This document shows positions 7,184 through 15,648 of a DNA stretch of 52,232 bases, in pieces; the stretch's first letter is position 1, and each line of letters starts with the position of its first letter. Both the position numbers and the translations under genes were made by a program. This stretch comes from an uncultured Candidatus Saccharibacteria bacterium (GTDB lineage Bacteria; Patescibacteria; Saccharimonadia; Saccharimonadales; UBA1547). The stretch is from positions 1-52,232 of the forward strand of contig CAMLKA010000001.1 of NCBI GenBank assembly GCA_946480535.1. The letters are read 5' to 3'. Below the pieces are notes generated by a model. That model searched no databases and was not told the DNA's origin. It saw nothing but the letters and a program-made list of their open reading frames with translations.

Positions 7184-9340
7184 ATGACACCGATTCGACT
7201 GTCGCATATCTGGTACCGTCGTTTATACGCCGCGCTTTTTATCGTGGCGACAAGCTACGTTGCGCTCTTTATACTCCAAGCATTTGATATTCAATATATC
7301 CCCGAATCAGTGCGAACAGATTTCTTTGCCGCGGCCGGAGGGCTCATCGTCGCCATTGCCAGCATTGTGCTGTTTTTCCTCGTTAAAAAAATTACTTCAT
7401 TTGTTCCAACATTTATTACATACGCCGTCTTTGCCATTACCACCGCCTATCTCGTTCAGAGTACCGGTGGAATCGACTCAGGGTTCCTCGTTATCTGGGC
7501 GCTCACTGTATTCATCGCACCAATTTTTGGTGCCTACGGATGGCTCCCAATTGTTGTGATGATTGGTTCCTACACCGCGGGTGAATATCTCAGCAACGGC
7601 CTGCCGACCGAAACCATCATGGCCATTCTACTGAGCAGTATCGTGCCGCTCGCCGCCGGCTTAGTCGTATGGCGTGAAACATCCGAATCCGAGGACCTTG
7701 CCAACCATGACGTCAAAAGCCTCGCCAACCAACTATCTGAAGTCGCAACAAAATCTGAAATTGTCATTAACGCCATTGGCGATGGGGTGATTGCCGTTGA
7801 TGGAAAAGGGGTGATTCAGCTTATTAACCCTGCTGCGCAGGAAATCCTCGGCTGGGGAAAGCAAGACGCCCTCATGCTCAGCTATAAATCTATCTTGAAG
7901 CTCACCGACGCAAATAATAAAGAAGTTGACGCCTCGCAAGACCCCGTCCAACAAGTCCTCAATACCAACCAGCAGGCGAGAGGAAGTAAGCTTACTGCCG
8001 TTACTAACTCTGGTAAAAAGATTTCAGTCGCAATCGTTGCATCACCAATTGGCGACCCTGGCGCAGGGGCAATTGCTGTATTTCGCGACGTTACCAATGA
8101 GCGCGCCGAAGAGCGTGAGCAAGCCGAATTCATCAGCACCGCCAGCCATGAAATGCGTACACCCGTTGCTTCTATTGAAGGCTACCTCGGCCTCGCTTTG
8201 AACCCTCAAACCGCCACAATCGACACGAAGGCGCGCGACTTTATCATGAAGGCACACGAAGCGGCCCAGCACCTTGGACGGCTCTTCCAAGACCTCCTGG
8301 ACGTTTCAAAATCCGAAGATGGCCGCATGACGAATATCCCTCGCGTCGTTGACGTCGTGCCGTTCACTCAAACCATCGTGGAAGGGCTTAACCAAAAAGC
8401 AATCGACAAAGGCCTCCAGCTTAAATTTATTCCAGGCGAGGGGAATGGCACTGAACGTGGCATTAAAAAAGTCATGCCAGTGTACTATGTAAATCTCGAC
8501 AATGACCACATCCGCGAAGTCCTCAATAACCTCATTGAGAACGCCATTAAATACACCCCGCAGGGTACCGTCAGCGTTGATATTTCCGGCACCGAAGACA
8601 AGGTGGTCGTCAGCATTAAAGATACCGGGCTGGGTATTCCAACCGAAGATATTCCTCACTTATTCCAAAAATTCTACCGGGTTGAAAATATGGACCGTCA
8701 ATCAATTGGTGGCACTGGCCTTGGGCTGTATCTCTGCCGTCGTCTCGTTGAAGCGATGCAGGGACGCCTATGGGTCGAGAGTGTCTTCGGCTCAGGAAGC
8801 ACTTTCTTCGTCGAGCTTCCTCGCATCGACAGCCAAGAAGCGGGGCGACTTAAAGACATTCAAGACCACCAAGCTGCGCAAGTTGCCCAAGTCCAGCCAG
8901 CAGCCGTTGCTACGCCACTCGCAGCGCCAACAAGCCCTCCAAAGGCAATCCCCGTAACATTTGCGGACACGCCACCAACTGCACCAGCACCGACCCCAAC
9001 ACTTCAGCCACAACCCGTACAACCAACCGCAGTGCCGCTCACTCCACAAGCTCCCGTCGCACCAGTGGCCGCACCACTTCCGCAACCGCAAGGAGTGCTC
9101 CAGGCACCTCAGCCACTGACGCCAATCCTACCAACTCCAACGACGGTCGTTCCTCAAGCATCGGCACCAACAGTACTCTCACCAGTGCCCGCTCCGGCAA
9201 GCACAGCGCCAAGCGTGCAACCAGCAACAACCGTTCCACGTGGCGAGACCCTTACTCGCGAGCAAATCAACGAACGAGTCCGCCAACTTGAAGCGCTTGC
9301 GCAGCAGCAACGAGGCAGCGTCACACCACCGGTGAGATAA
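7184..9340 (+). CDS. Membrane sensor histidine kinase with PAS domain and Pro/Ala-rich tail
   Basis: The 718-residue protein starts with about six membrane helices (residues 12-160), then a PAS domain (about 190-300), a HisKA dimerisation helix with phospho-acceptor H322 in TASHEMRTP, and an HATPase domain. The HATPase has an N-box (NLIENAIKYTP), a G1 box (DTGLGIP) and a G2 box (GGTGLGLYLC). The last 150 residues are Pro, Ala, Gln and Thr rich, which is unusual for a kinase. The next gene is a receiver protein with a similar tail, so the two probably act as a pair. The signal sensed is unknown. Confidence 0.9.
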   Translation: MTPIRLSHIWYRRLYAALFIVATSYVALFILQAFDIQYIPESVRTDFFAAAGGLIVAIASIVLFFLVKKITSFVPTFITYAVFAITTAYLVQSTGGIDSGFLVIWALTVFIAPIFGAYGWLPIVVMIGSYTAGEYLSNGLPTETIMAILLSSIVPLAAGLVVWRETSESEDLANHDVKSLANQLSEVATKSEIVINAIGDGVIAVDGKGVIQLINPAAQEILGWGKQDALMLSYKSILKLTDANNKEVDASQDPVQQVLNTNQQARGSKLTAVTNSGKKISVAIVASPIGDPGAGAIAVFRDVTNERAEEREQAEFISTASHEMRTPVASIEGYLGLALNPQTATIDTKARDFIMKAHEAAQHLGRLFQDLLDVSKSEDGRMTNIPRVVDVVPFTQTIVEGLNQKAIDKGLQLKFIPGEGNGTERGIKKVMPVYYVNLDNDHIREVLNNLIENAIKYTPQGTVSVDISGTEDKVVVSIKDTGLGIPTEDIPHLFQKFYRVENMDRQSIGGTGLGLYLCRRLVEAMQGRLWVESVFGSGSTFFVELPRIDSQEAGRLKDIQDHQAAQVAQVQPAAVATPLAAPTSPPKAIPVTFADTPPTAPAPTPTLQPQPVQPTAVPLTPQAPVAPVAAPLPQPQGVLQAPQPLTPILPTPTTVVPQASAPTVLSPVPAPASTAPSVQPATTVPRGETLTREQINERVRQLEALAQQQRGSVTPPVR

Positions 9341-9395
9341 TAAGCATAAGTGGTATGGTAATTTTAAGAACACTTAGGTAGAATAAAAGGTAATT

Positions 9396-10484
9396 ATGGC
9401 AAAAATCCTATTGGTAGAAGACGACAAGAGCCTACGCGAGATCTATGGCGTCCGCTTGATGGCCGAAGGCTACGAAATCGTTTCAGCTGGCGACGGTGAA
9501 GAAGCGCTTGCAATGGCAATTAAAGAACGTCCTGACCTTATCGTGAGTGACGTCATGATGCCAAAGATCAGTGGCTTCGACATGCTCGACATTCTTCGCA
9601 GTACTTCAGAAACAAAAGACGTAAAAGTAATTATGATGACCGCACTTTCAAGTGACGATCAACGTGCTCGTGGTGAATCACTTGGCGCCGACCGTTACCT
9701 CGTGAAATCACAAGTAGGTATCGAAGATGTCGTCCGTACTGTTCACGACGTACTTGGTGATGGTATCGGTGCAGCCGCTCCAGCCACTCCTCCAGCGCCC
9801 GTCGCAGACCCTGCGCCAGCAGCGCCAGCTCCACTTCCAGACCCAGTCGCAAGTATTCCACCAGCACCTGTCGCTCCAGAACCAGTTGCCGCACCGACGC
9901 CACTTCCAGAGCCAGCATTTGTACCAGCCGAACCTGTAGCTGAAATTCCTCCAATGCCCGCTGAACCTATCTTGGCACCCGAAGCAGTTGCTCCATCGCC
10001 TTATGCGACTCCTGAAGCACCAGCGCCCGTATACGCAGACCCTGCGCCAGCAGCGCCAGCTCCACTTCCAGACCCAGTCGCAAGTATTCCACCAGCACCT
10101 GTCGCTCCAGAGCCAGTTGCCTTTGCACCAGCCCCGGAACCAGCATTCGTGCCAGTTGAGCCAACCCCTGCGCCCGCGGCAGCTCCTTTTGCTCCGCCAG
10201 CTCCTGTCGCAGCTCCAGCAGCACCAGTATTCGCACCAGCTCCAGCACCCGTCACTCCTCAGTCGACAACTATCTCCGAACTGCCAGCCAACCCGGCACC
10301 TCTTCCACAGCCAACAGCGCCATTCTCATCTCCAGCGCCAGCTTCTCTTGGCGAACGCGTAATCGAGCCTCTTACAAACCCAGCAGCCCCAGAGGCGACC
10401 GACATCGCAAGCCAAATGGAACAAGCGCTCAACGGTGCACCTTCTTCAAACCAAGGTGTCCCACCGGTGCCACCAGCGGCTTAG
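9396..10484 (+). CDS. Response regulator receiver domain with long Pro/Ala-rich repeat tail
   Basis: Residues 1-122 form a standard receiver: acidic pocket E8/D9/D10, phospho-acceptor D52 in LIVSDVMMP, and conserved lysine in YLVKS. The remaining 240 residues are low-complexity Pro/Ala/Val sequence with an internal duplication, and no DNA-binding or enzymatic output domain is visible. Output may therefore be by protein contact. Translation initiates after AAAGG, with a TAGAAT box 11 nt before the ATG. It lies 55 nt after the kinase gene and is presumably its partner. Confidence 0.88.
   Translation: MAKILLVEDDKSLREIYGVRLMAEGYEIVSAGDGEEALAMAIKERPDLIVSDVMMPKISGFDMLDILRSTSETKDVKVIMMTALSSDDQRARGESLGADRYLVKSQVGIEDVVRTVHDVLGDGIGAAAPATPPAPVADPAPAAPAPLPDPVASIPPAPVAPEPVAAPTPLPEPAFVPAEPVAEIPPMPAEPILAPEAVAPSPYATPEAPAPVYADPAPAAPAPLPDPVASIPPAPVAPEPVAFAPAPEPAFVPVEPTPAPAAAPFAPPAPVAAPAAPVFAPAPAPVTPQSTTISELPANPAPLPQPTAPFSSPAPASLGERVIEPLTNPAAPEATDIASQMEQALNGAPSSNQGVPPVPPAA
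9803..9890 (+). repeat. 88-bp direct repeat, copy 1
   Basis: The 88 bases here recur at 10034-10121 with one difference (A at 9881, G at 10112). Both copies are in the same reading frame of the receiver-protein tail and encode a Pro/Ala-rich segment beginning ADPAPAAPAPLPDPVASIPP. The 231-bp offset is a multiple of three. Confidence 0.9.
10034..10121 (+). repeat. 88-bp direct repeat, copy 2
   Basis: Second copy of the repeat at 9803-9890, with a single synonymous change. Near-identity at the DNA level indicates recent duplication or ongoing gene conversion within the tail. Confidence 0.9.
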
Positions 10485-10499
10485 TATTGGTATACTAAG
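10480..10499 (+). promoter_or_regulatory. Perfect palindrome containing the -10 box of the pseudouridine synthase gene
   Basis: CTTAGTAT-TGGT-ATACTAAG is an 8-bp perfect inverted repeat. It contains the stop codon of the receiver gene and an extended -10 (TGG-TATACT, 10491-10496) that ends 6 nt before the GTG start of the next gene. A leaderless transcript is expected; the symmetry may also be an operator. Confidence 0.55.
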
Positions 10500-10502
10500 C
10501 AG

Positions 10503-11183
10503 GTGAGTGAACGTCTTAATAAGTATTTAGCATTTCATCTCGGTCTTTCTCGCCGAGAAGCCGACGACCTTATTTCAAAAGGTTCCGTTAAAGTGGGTGA
10601 TAAAAAAGCCGAACTTGGCGGACGCGTCGAGCCAGGTGAAACGGTGACCGTACAGGGAAAAACCGTCATCGAAAAGCAAGCCTTTACGTATCTCGCCCTG
10701 AATAAACCTGAAGGGTACGTATCGTCTCGCAAGCAGCAGGGTGACAATCCAACCCTCTATTCGCTTCTTCCAAATCAGTATCATCACCTAAAGCCAGTTG
10801 GCCGACTCGACAAAGACAGTAGTGGACTTCTCATTCTTACCGATGATGGTGACTTTGCATTTCAGATGACCCATCCGAAGTTTTATAAAGTCAAAACCTA
10901 CACCGTCACACTCGGCACCCCGCTTGAACCCCTTCACCAACAAATGATCAGTGATTACGGCATTCAACTTGAAGACGGCCCAAGCAAATTAAGCCTTGAA
11001 CGACGCGATGATACCCGTAAAGATTGGACCGTCACTATGCACGAAGGGCGCAACCGCCAAATTCGTCGTACATTTGCAGCACTGGGCTATGTTGTCACAA
11101 CTTTGCACCGTACGAGCTTTGGCCCGTACTCCCTTGATGCACTGAAACCAGGTAAGTTTCAATCTGTTACGAAAATTGACTAA
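10503..11183 (+). CDS. 16S/23S rRNA pseudouridine synthase, RsuA/RluB family
   Basis: The 226-residue protein has an N-terminal S4 RNA-binding domain (residues 1-50, with ERLNKYLAFHLGLSRREADD) and a catalytic domain. The catalytic motif is GRLDKDSSGLLILTDDG, its Asp being the nucleophile, and EGRNRQIRRTFAALGY is the C-terminal signature. It converts a specific uridine in rRNA to pseudouridine; whether it is of the RsuA, RluB or RluE/F kind is not settled by the sequence. The start is GTG, six bases after a TATACT box, so the mRNA is probably leaderless. Confidence 0.9.
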   Translation: MSERLNKYLAFHLGLSRREADDLISKGSVKVGDKKAELGGRVEPGETVTVQGKTVIEKQAFTYLALNKPEGYVSSRKQQGDNPTLYSLLPNQYHHLKPVGRLDKDSSGLLILTDDGDFAFQMTHPKFYKVKTYTVTLGTPLEPLHQQMISDYGIQLEDGPSKLSLERRDDTRKDWTVTMHEGRNRQIRRTFAALGYVVTTLHRTSFGPYSLDALKPGKFQSVTKID

Positions 11184-11204
11184 TTATTAATTTAGTTGTA
11201 TAAC
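11176..11204 (+). promoter_or_regulatory. Promoter TTGACT-17-TATAAC
   Basis: The -35 TTGACT (11176-11181) and -10 TATAAC (11199-11204) are 17 nt apart. The -10 ends 8 nt before the ATG at 11213, predicting a leaderless mRNA. Confidence 0.65.
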
Positions 11205-11212
11205 TATAGTAT

Positions 11213-11803
11213 ATGATGCCGGGCGATTCTGAAGAAGCCATGGTGGGATACAAAATACGCGAAGGTCGCCGTATTGTTGGATTTGCACTCAACAACTACC
11301 CAGATCCTGAGCAAGCATACGTGACATTCGAAAAGCCCCGCCCATCCCTACTTGCCCAAACAGCAGCAAACCGCATTTGCCTCGAGTACGCCATGAGTAC
11401 AGGGGAGGTATCAGGCGCACAAGACATCTTAACCTACGGCTTTATCGATGTCGCACGACTTATTATTCCAGCCCTCGCTCGCCACCCTTCAATCCCTAAA
11501 GAACAAGCACTTGAAATTGCCTCCAGCCATGACACTCTTATGGCACAGGCCATCGGCGCCCGCATGTCAGCCGAAGACAATGCCTCGATTATATTTGACC
11601 GTCCTGGAAAGGCATTCGACATAAGTGCAGATCAAACACATATAGAAATTATCGACGATTCAATTCGGCCAAACCCACACCAGGGGTGCCCCGTTGTTCA
11701 TATGAAGAACGGCGAAATTGAAAAGATAGAACCGGTATTTGAACGTTTCTCGGCATGGGCGGGACACCTTGCTGTTATCGCACACTTTGAGCACCGCGGT
11801 TAA
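11213..11803 (+). CDS. Unknown soluble protein (196 aa)
   Basis: The 196-residue protein has no membrane segment and no motif I recognise. It has a balanced, mildly acidic composition and ends with CPVVHMKNGEIEKIEPVFER, followed by an aromatic segment. Codon use matches the backbone genes. The promoter is well placed for a leaderless start at ATG 11213; a second in-frame ATG follows immediately, so the true N-terminus could be one residue shorter. It lies between the pseudouridine synthase and der with its own promoter. Confidence 0.72.
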   Translation: MMPGDSEEAMVGYKIREGRRIVGFALNNYPDPEQAYVTFEKPRPSLLAQTAANRICLEYAMSTGEVSGAQDILTYGFIDVARLIIPALARHPSIPKEQALEIASSHDTLMAQAIGARMSAEDNASIIFDRPGKAFDISADQTHIEIIDDSIRPNPHQGCPVVHMKNGEIEKIEPVFERFSAWAGHLAVIAHFEHRG

Positions 11804-11857
11804 GCATTGCGCTTATGCTCGCCAAAACCTCGAAACTATGCTACAATTACCTCTGTT

Positions 11858-13237
11858 ATGGCTTCAAAGCTCCCTACAGTTGCAATTATCGGACGAGCGA
11901 ACGCAGGAAAAAGTTCGCTTTTTAATCGTTTCGTAAAATCGAAGCAGGCAATTGTCGCTCGCGAAGCCGGCACCACTCGTGACAACGTTCTTGGCAAGGT
12001 ATCGTATGGAAGCCACCAGTTCTGGCTTGTTGATACTGCTGGTCTTAAAGACCCGAACGACGAGTTCGAAGCCTCTATTCAAGAACAAATCACCGAAGCT
12101 GCAGAAGCAGCCGATGCTATTCTTGTTGTCGTCGACAGCACCGAATACGTTGGCGATGAAGACCGCATTGTTGCAAAGAAGGCCCTCAAGAGCCAAAAGC
12201 CGGTCATCCTTCTTACAAATAAGGCCGACCTTGCTGGCAGCCTCGACGTCAGTGAATTCCGCCGCCTTGGTATTAAAGACATCATCCGCACTAGCGCCGA
12301 GCACAGCCAGGGAATCGAAGAAACCCTCGATACGCTCACCGAACTTCTTCCTGCAAAAACCGAACAAGAAGTTGACGACGTCATTCGCGTTGCCCTTATC
12401 GGTCGTCCAAACGTAGGAAAGAGTAATCTTTTCAATACCCTCGCAGGCAAGCAACAAGCCCTCGTCGCAAACATCGCCGGTACAACACGCGACGTGAACC
12501 GTGTGCCTCTCAAATATAAGGGTGTAAACCTTGAGCTCCTCGACACCGCCGGCGTCCGTAAGCAAGGTAAGCAAGAAGTTGGTATCGAAAAGTTTAGCGT
12601 GCTCCGCACCCTTCAGGCTATTGAAGAGGCCGACATTTGTTTCCTTCTTATGGACGTAAACGAACTCAACACTCAGCTCGACCAACGCCTCGCTGGTATT
12701 ATCGACGAAGCAGGTAAGGGTCTCGTTGTCGTTATTAGTAAGTGGGATAGCGTTATGGATAAAGACGCCTACACCCGCGACGCGCTTGCCCCAAGCATTT
12801 CTCGCACTTTCGATTTTGTACCATGGGCACCACTTATCTTTACAAGTTCAGTGACTGGTCAAAACGTTTCAAAGCTCTTTGATCTTATTCTTGAAATTCA
12901 AGATCGCCGCACACAAGAGCTTAAGACGCGTAAGCTCAACGACCTTCTCCAAAAGACCGTTGCCGCACACCCGCCAGCCGGCCTTAAAAACACCCACCCG
13001 AAGCTTCGCTACATGGTGCAAACCGACGTATCGCCGCCTTGGTTTGTGATTTACGGCTCAAACCTAAAGTTCCTCCACTGGAGCTACAAGCGTCACATTG
13101 AGCGCGTTATGCGTGAGAACTTCGACTTCATCGGTACCTCAATTAAGTTTAGCTTCCGCGACGAAAAGCAAATCAAAGCCAACCGTGAAAAAGCAGCCCT
13201 TTCAAGCGAAAAGGCCCAGCCGGAAACCGAAGAATAA
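11858..13237 (+). CDS. der: Ribosome-assembly GTPase Der (EngA)
   Basis: The 459-residue protein has two tandem GTPase domains, each with a P-loop (GRANAGKSS near residue 10 and GRPNVGKSN near 187), DTAG switch motifs and NKxD-type motifs (TNKADL in the first, SKWDS in the second). A KH-like C-terminal domain follows. Der acts in 50S subunit assembly. I chose ATG 11858 over an upstream start because TGCTACAAT (11839-11847) lies 10 nt before it and the protein then begins MASKLPTVAIIG, as in the family. A strong terminator follows. Confidence 0.95.
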   Translation: MASKLPTVAIIGRANAGKSSLFNRFVKSKQAIVAREAGTTRDNVLGKVSYGSHQFWLVDTAGLKDPNDEFEASIQEQITEAAEAADAILVVVDSTEYVGDEDRIVAKKALKSQKPVILLTNKADLAGSLDVSEFRRLGIKDIIRTSAEHSQGIEETLDTLTELLPAKTEQEVDDVIRVALIGRPNVGKSNLFNTLAGKQQALVANIAGTTRDVNRVPLKYKGVNLELLDTAGVRKQGKQEVGIEKFSVLRTLQAIEEADICFLLMDVNELNTQLDQRLAGIIDEAGKGLVVVISKWDSVMDKDAYTRDALAPSISRTFDFVPWAPLIFTSSVTGQNVSKLFDLILEIQDRRTQELKTRKLNDLLQKTVAAHPPAGLKNTHPKLRYMVQTDVSPPWFVIYGSNLKFLHWSYKRHIERVMRENFDFIGTSIKFSFRDEKQIKANREKAALSSEKAQPETEE

Positions 13238-13255
13238 TCCCCCTGAAAATTCAAT

Positions 13256-13285
13256 GACTCGCCCCATGCAGGGCGAGTCTTTTTT
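13256..13285 (+). terminator. Rho-independent terminator of der
   Basis: GACTCGCCC and GGGCGAGTC form a 9-bp perfect stem with a 6-nt loop, followed by a run of seven T. Confidence 0.93.
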
Positions 13286-13368
13286 GAACCAACGTATATC
13301 GAAAGATGAGGCCGGGGCCTCGCACCTCCCACGAAAGGAGGGCGAGACCCCAGGCGGGGTGCAGAGAG

Positions 13369-13761
13369 TCAGTACTCCAGCGAGGCCTTCGCGTTGGCGA
13401 TGGTCTCGGCCTGCGCAGCGGCCTCTTCGGCGCGACGCTTCTTCGCCTCAGTGCGAAGCGGAAGCACATGCCAGAAGATGGAGGTGGCCACGGCGATCGA
13501 GACGAGCATCAGCGCGATCGAGACGACTGCGTAGAAGCTGTCGAAGATTACGTTGCCGTACTCTTCACCCGACACGAAGGCAGTGAGGAAGCCGATCGCC
13601 GCCACGAACGAGTTGACGAGGATGAAGCCGAAGGCCGCATCTGTCATCTCGTGTGTGTGCTGGTTGAGGTGCTTGAACGGGTGCACAAGCGCCCAGGCGA
13701 CGATCAGTCCGACCGTCACAACTGCCAGCAGCAGTGCGAAGATGAACAGCGGGACATGCAT
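13369..13761 (-). CDS. GC-rich cassette A: unknown three-helix membrane protein
   Basis: The 130-residue protein has three hydrophobic segments (about residues 5-27, 41-62 and 72-98) and a charged Lys/Arg/Glu/Ala tail. I do not recognise the family. ATG 13761 is supported by AAAGGAG 6 nt upstream. GC content and third-position GC are far above those of der and pth on either side. It is the second gene of a two-gene minus-strand unit and lies 14 nt after the 58-aa gene. A GC-rich hairpin follows at about 13310-13350, but its T-run is poor. Confidence 0.7.
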   Translation of the reverse strand: MHVPLFIFALLLAVVTVGLIVAWALVHPFKHLNQHTHEMTDAAFGFILVNSFVAAIGFLTAFVSGEEYGNVIFDSFYAVVSIALMLVSIAVATSIFWHVLPLRTEAKKRRAEEAAAQAETIANAKASLEY

Positions 13762-13775
13762 GACTTGCTCCTTTG

Positions 13776-13952
13776 CTAGTACTTGTTGACGAAGCGACGG
13801 GGCTTCTGCTCGCTCCCGGAAGGGTCGAGCGCCGGCGTCCAGGTCGAGCGGGCGTGGCGCGGGGCGTTCGGCCGACGGCGATGCCTGCTCCGGGTGGAGG
13901 AGGCGGCGTCAGAGAACAGCTCGGCGAAGAAGTCGATGATGGCATCGAGCAT
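13776..13952 (-). CDS. GC-rich cassette A: small Arg-rich protein (58 aa)
   Basis: ATG 13952 opens a 58-codon frame beginning MLDAIIDFFAELFSD and ending RRFVNKY. The first 16 residues could be an amphipathic helix; the middle is rich in Arg, Pro and Ser. No recognisable Shine-Dalgarno lies before it. It is the first frame after a strong minus-strand promoter and directly precedes the three-helix membrane protein, so it is probably translated. Function unknown. Confidence 0.5.
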   Translation of the reverse strand: MLDAIIDFFAELFSDAASSTRSRHRRRPNAPRHARSTWTPALDPSGSEQKPRRFVNKY

Positions 13953-14027
13953 CGTAGCGGCACCAGATCTTTCTAAGATATGAGGTTCGGTCTAAAGACG
14001 TGTTCCAAGGGGACTTAGAACTTAATA

Positions 14028-14056
14028 ATTATAGCATATTTTTTAATATTTTTCAA
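14028..14056 (-). promoter_or_regulatory. Promoter TTGAAA-17-TATAAT of cassette A
   Basis: On the minus strand, TTGAAA (14056-14051) and TATAAT (14033-14028) are 17 nt apart, with the extended -10 form ATGCTATAAT. The predicted start near 14021 gives a leader of about 70 nt. It is back to back with the pth promoter. Confidence 0.8.
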
Positions 14057-14087
14057 TATTACCCCTTACGTGTACAATAGGGGAAGT

Positions 14088-14672
14088 ATGAAGATAATCC
14101 TTGCCCAAGGTAATCCTGGACCACAGTACGAACGCACCCGCCATAACGTCGGGTTTAGAATCCTTGATTATCTCGCAGACAGCACTACGGCTGCTTGGAA
14201 GGAAGAATCGAAGTTTCGCGCTCTGATTGCCACAGCAACTATCGAAGGCGAGAAGACACTCCTTATAAAACCCCTGTCGTTCTACAACGAAACAGGGCAG
14301 GTAGCGCGCGCGCTTGTTGACTTCTATAAACTCACCCCCGAGCAGGATGTACTGGTGATTCACGACGAATTGGCACTTCCGTTCGGCACCGTCCGCACTC
14401 GAGAGAAAGGAAGTGACGCTGGCAATAATGGTATCAAGAGTCTCAATAGCCATCTAGGACCGAACTACGCTCGTATTCGTATTGGTGTCTGGAATGAGCT
14501 ACGCGATCGTATTAACGACGCCGATTTCGTGCTAAGCGCATTTACCGCGAAAGAATCAGAACAGCTTGAAACTATCGCCAAAGACCTCGTTACCCCCCTT
14601 ATACATGCCTTTGTGAACAACTCTCTCGAGCCAACTAGCTTACGCTTGCATTCTCCCGATTCTGAGGGATAA
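14088..14672 (+). CDS. pth: Peptidyl-tRNA hydrolase
   Basis: The 194-residue enzyme releases tRNA from stalled peptidyl-tRNAs. Catalytic and binding residues are in place: N9 in QGNPG, H19 in RHNVGF, D93 in HDELALPFG and N114 in GNNG. I chose ATG 14088, which gives MKIILAQGNPG, rather than a codon 18 nt upstream, because TGTACAAT (14071-14078) lies 9 nt before it. A short hairpin with four T follows the gene. Confidence 0.93.
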   Translation: MKIILAQGNPGPQYERTRHNVGFRILDYLADSTTAAWKEESKFRALIATATIEGEKTLLIKPLSFYNETGQVARALVDFYKLTPEQDVLVIHDELALPFGTVRTREKGSDAGNNGIKSLNSHLGPNYARIRIGVWNELRDRINDADFVLSAFTAKESEQLETIAKDLVTPLIHAFVNNSLEPTSLRLHSPDSEG

Positions 14673-14711
14673 TTAACCTATCTTTTCAATCGAGGTACAC
14701 CCCTGTCACGG

Positions 14712-14734
14712 TGCGCTCTTGAAAAGCGCATTTT
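14712..14734 (+). terminator. Short hairpin after pth
   Basis: TGCGCT and AGCGCA form a 6-bp stem followed by TTTT. It is a weak but well-placed terminator. Confidence 0.45.
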
Positions 14735-14758
14735 GACGGTACAAACAGAAAGTACACC

Positions 14759-15169
14759 ATGGTCGCACGCAGCTCGTCCGATGTCCGCATCGTTCCCATG
14801 CCCATCGCGCCTGACGCCGAACACTTCAGGAACGCATCTTCGGAAGTCATCGCCGACGCTCTCGTGCGCTACTTCCAAGCCTTCGGCTACGCCGCCGCGT
14901 TGAATCAGTACTCCATCGACAAGGAGCTCCTTGTTGCGCGCTTCACCGGCGTGTGGCATTTCCTGAGCTACTTTTGCCTTCCGCGCCGCGTGAAGACCTA
15001 CCACGTCGACAACACCTTCTGGTACGCGGCCGACGCCCTCGGCAACGCCTACGAGTTCGGCTCGGAGGGCTACGCCGTGCGACTGACGGCGGCGAATCTG
15101 GCCCGCAGAGGCGCCAAGCAGCTGCTCGACATGGTCGAGGAGCTGGATCCATTCGGCGCGCAGGACTGA
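14759..15169 (+). CDS. GC-rich cassette B: unknown protein (136 aa)
   Basis: The 136-residue soluble protein is not recognised. The centre is aromatic (VWHFLSYFCLPRRVKTYHVD, FWYAADALG) and the ends are charged. Third-position GC is very high, unlike pth and dprA. The ATG is preceded only by a weak AGAAAG. No clear promoter was found in the 86 nt after pth. The next gene starts 24 nt downstream, so the two form a pair. A long reading on the opposite strand (14678-15538) is a composition shadow. Confidence 0.65.
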   Translation: MVARSSSDVRIVPMPIAPDAEHFRNASSEVIADALVRYFQAFGYAAALNQYSIDKELLVARFTGVWHFLSYFCLPRRVKTYHVDNTFWYAADALGNAYEFGSEGYAVRLTAANLARRGAKQLLDMVEELDPFGAQD

Positions 15170-15193
15170 CACACCCAACGAAAGGTGGGGGAT

Positions 15194-15640
15194 ATGACCC
15201 TCAATCAAGCAGAGCTGGAGGCCTGGCTCATTCAACGCTCGGCGAAGAATGCCGAGCGTAAGACGCGCCTCCGGCACGAAGAGCGCCAGGCAAAGAGGTT
15301 TCACGGCACGCTCAGGAGTAGCATCAAAGCTGCCGTGGAGCGCCTCCAGGCATCCGGATGGAACAAGGAGTCCGAGTTCCAACGAACGACCAGCGACGGC
15401 TTCCGAGCCCGAGGCACCACCCGTCTCGTGCACCTGATTGGCGATCCGATCGAGTTCCCGTTCACGGACATGCCGCCCAATGGCATCTACCTGGGAGAGG
15501 ATGGCAGGCTCTATCACGCCAACTTCTGGATGTGGCACGAGCCGGACCTGAACATGGCGGCGTTCGACGAGCTGCAGTACCGCTCGCTCACGGACGTCGA
15601 GATGGTGCGAAAGCTCATCAACGCCGTGGACGGACTGTAA
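15194..15640 (+). CDS. GC-rich cassette B: unknown protein (148 aa)
   Basis: I chose ATG 15194 because AAAGGTGG lies a proper distance upstream, whereas the GTG at 15185 sits inside that ribosome-binding site. The protein begins MTLNQAELEAWLIQRS, has a basic helical segment in its first 50 residues, then an aromatic region (GIYLGEDGRLYHANFWMWHE). No family recognised. It is immediately followed by a strong terminator, so cassette B is a closed transcription unit. Confidence 0.7.
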   Translation: MTLNQAELEAWLIQRSAKNAERKTRLRHEERQAKRFHGTLRSSIKAAVERLQASGWNKESEFQRTTSDGFRARGTTRLVHLIGDPIEFPFTDMPPNGIYLGEDGRLYHANFWMWHEPDLNMAAFDELQYRSLTDVEMVRKLINAVDGL

Positions 15641-15648
15641 TCCGTCAA

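Noticed and set aside
9803..10121. Direct repeats as a CRISPR or insertion element
   Set aside because: Only two copies, inside a coding frame, with no spacers, cas genes or terminal inverted repeats.
9631..10362. Several long open frames on both strands in the receiver tail
   Set aside because: Pro/Ala repeat DNA is open in most frames. Only the frame continuous with the receiver domain is supported.
14678..15538. 286-residue open frame on the minus strand
   Set aside because: It mirrors the two GC-rich plus-strand genes, which have a ribosome-binding site and terminator in their own direction. High GC alone leaves the other strand open.
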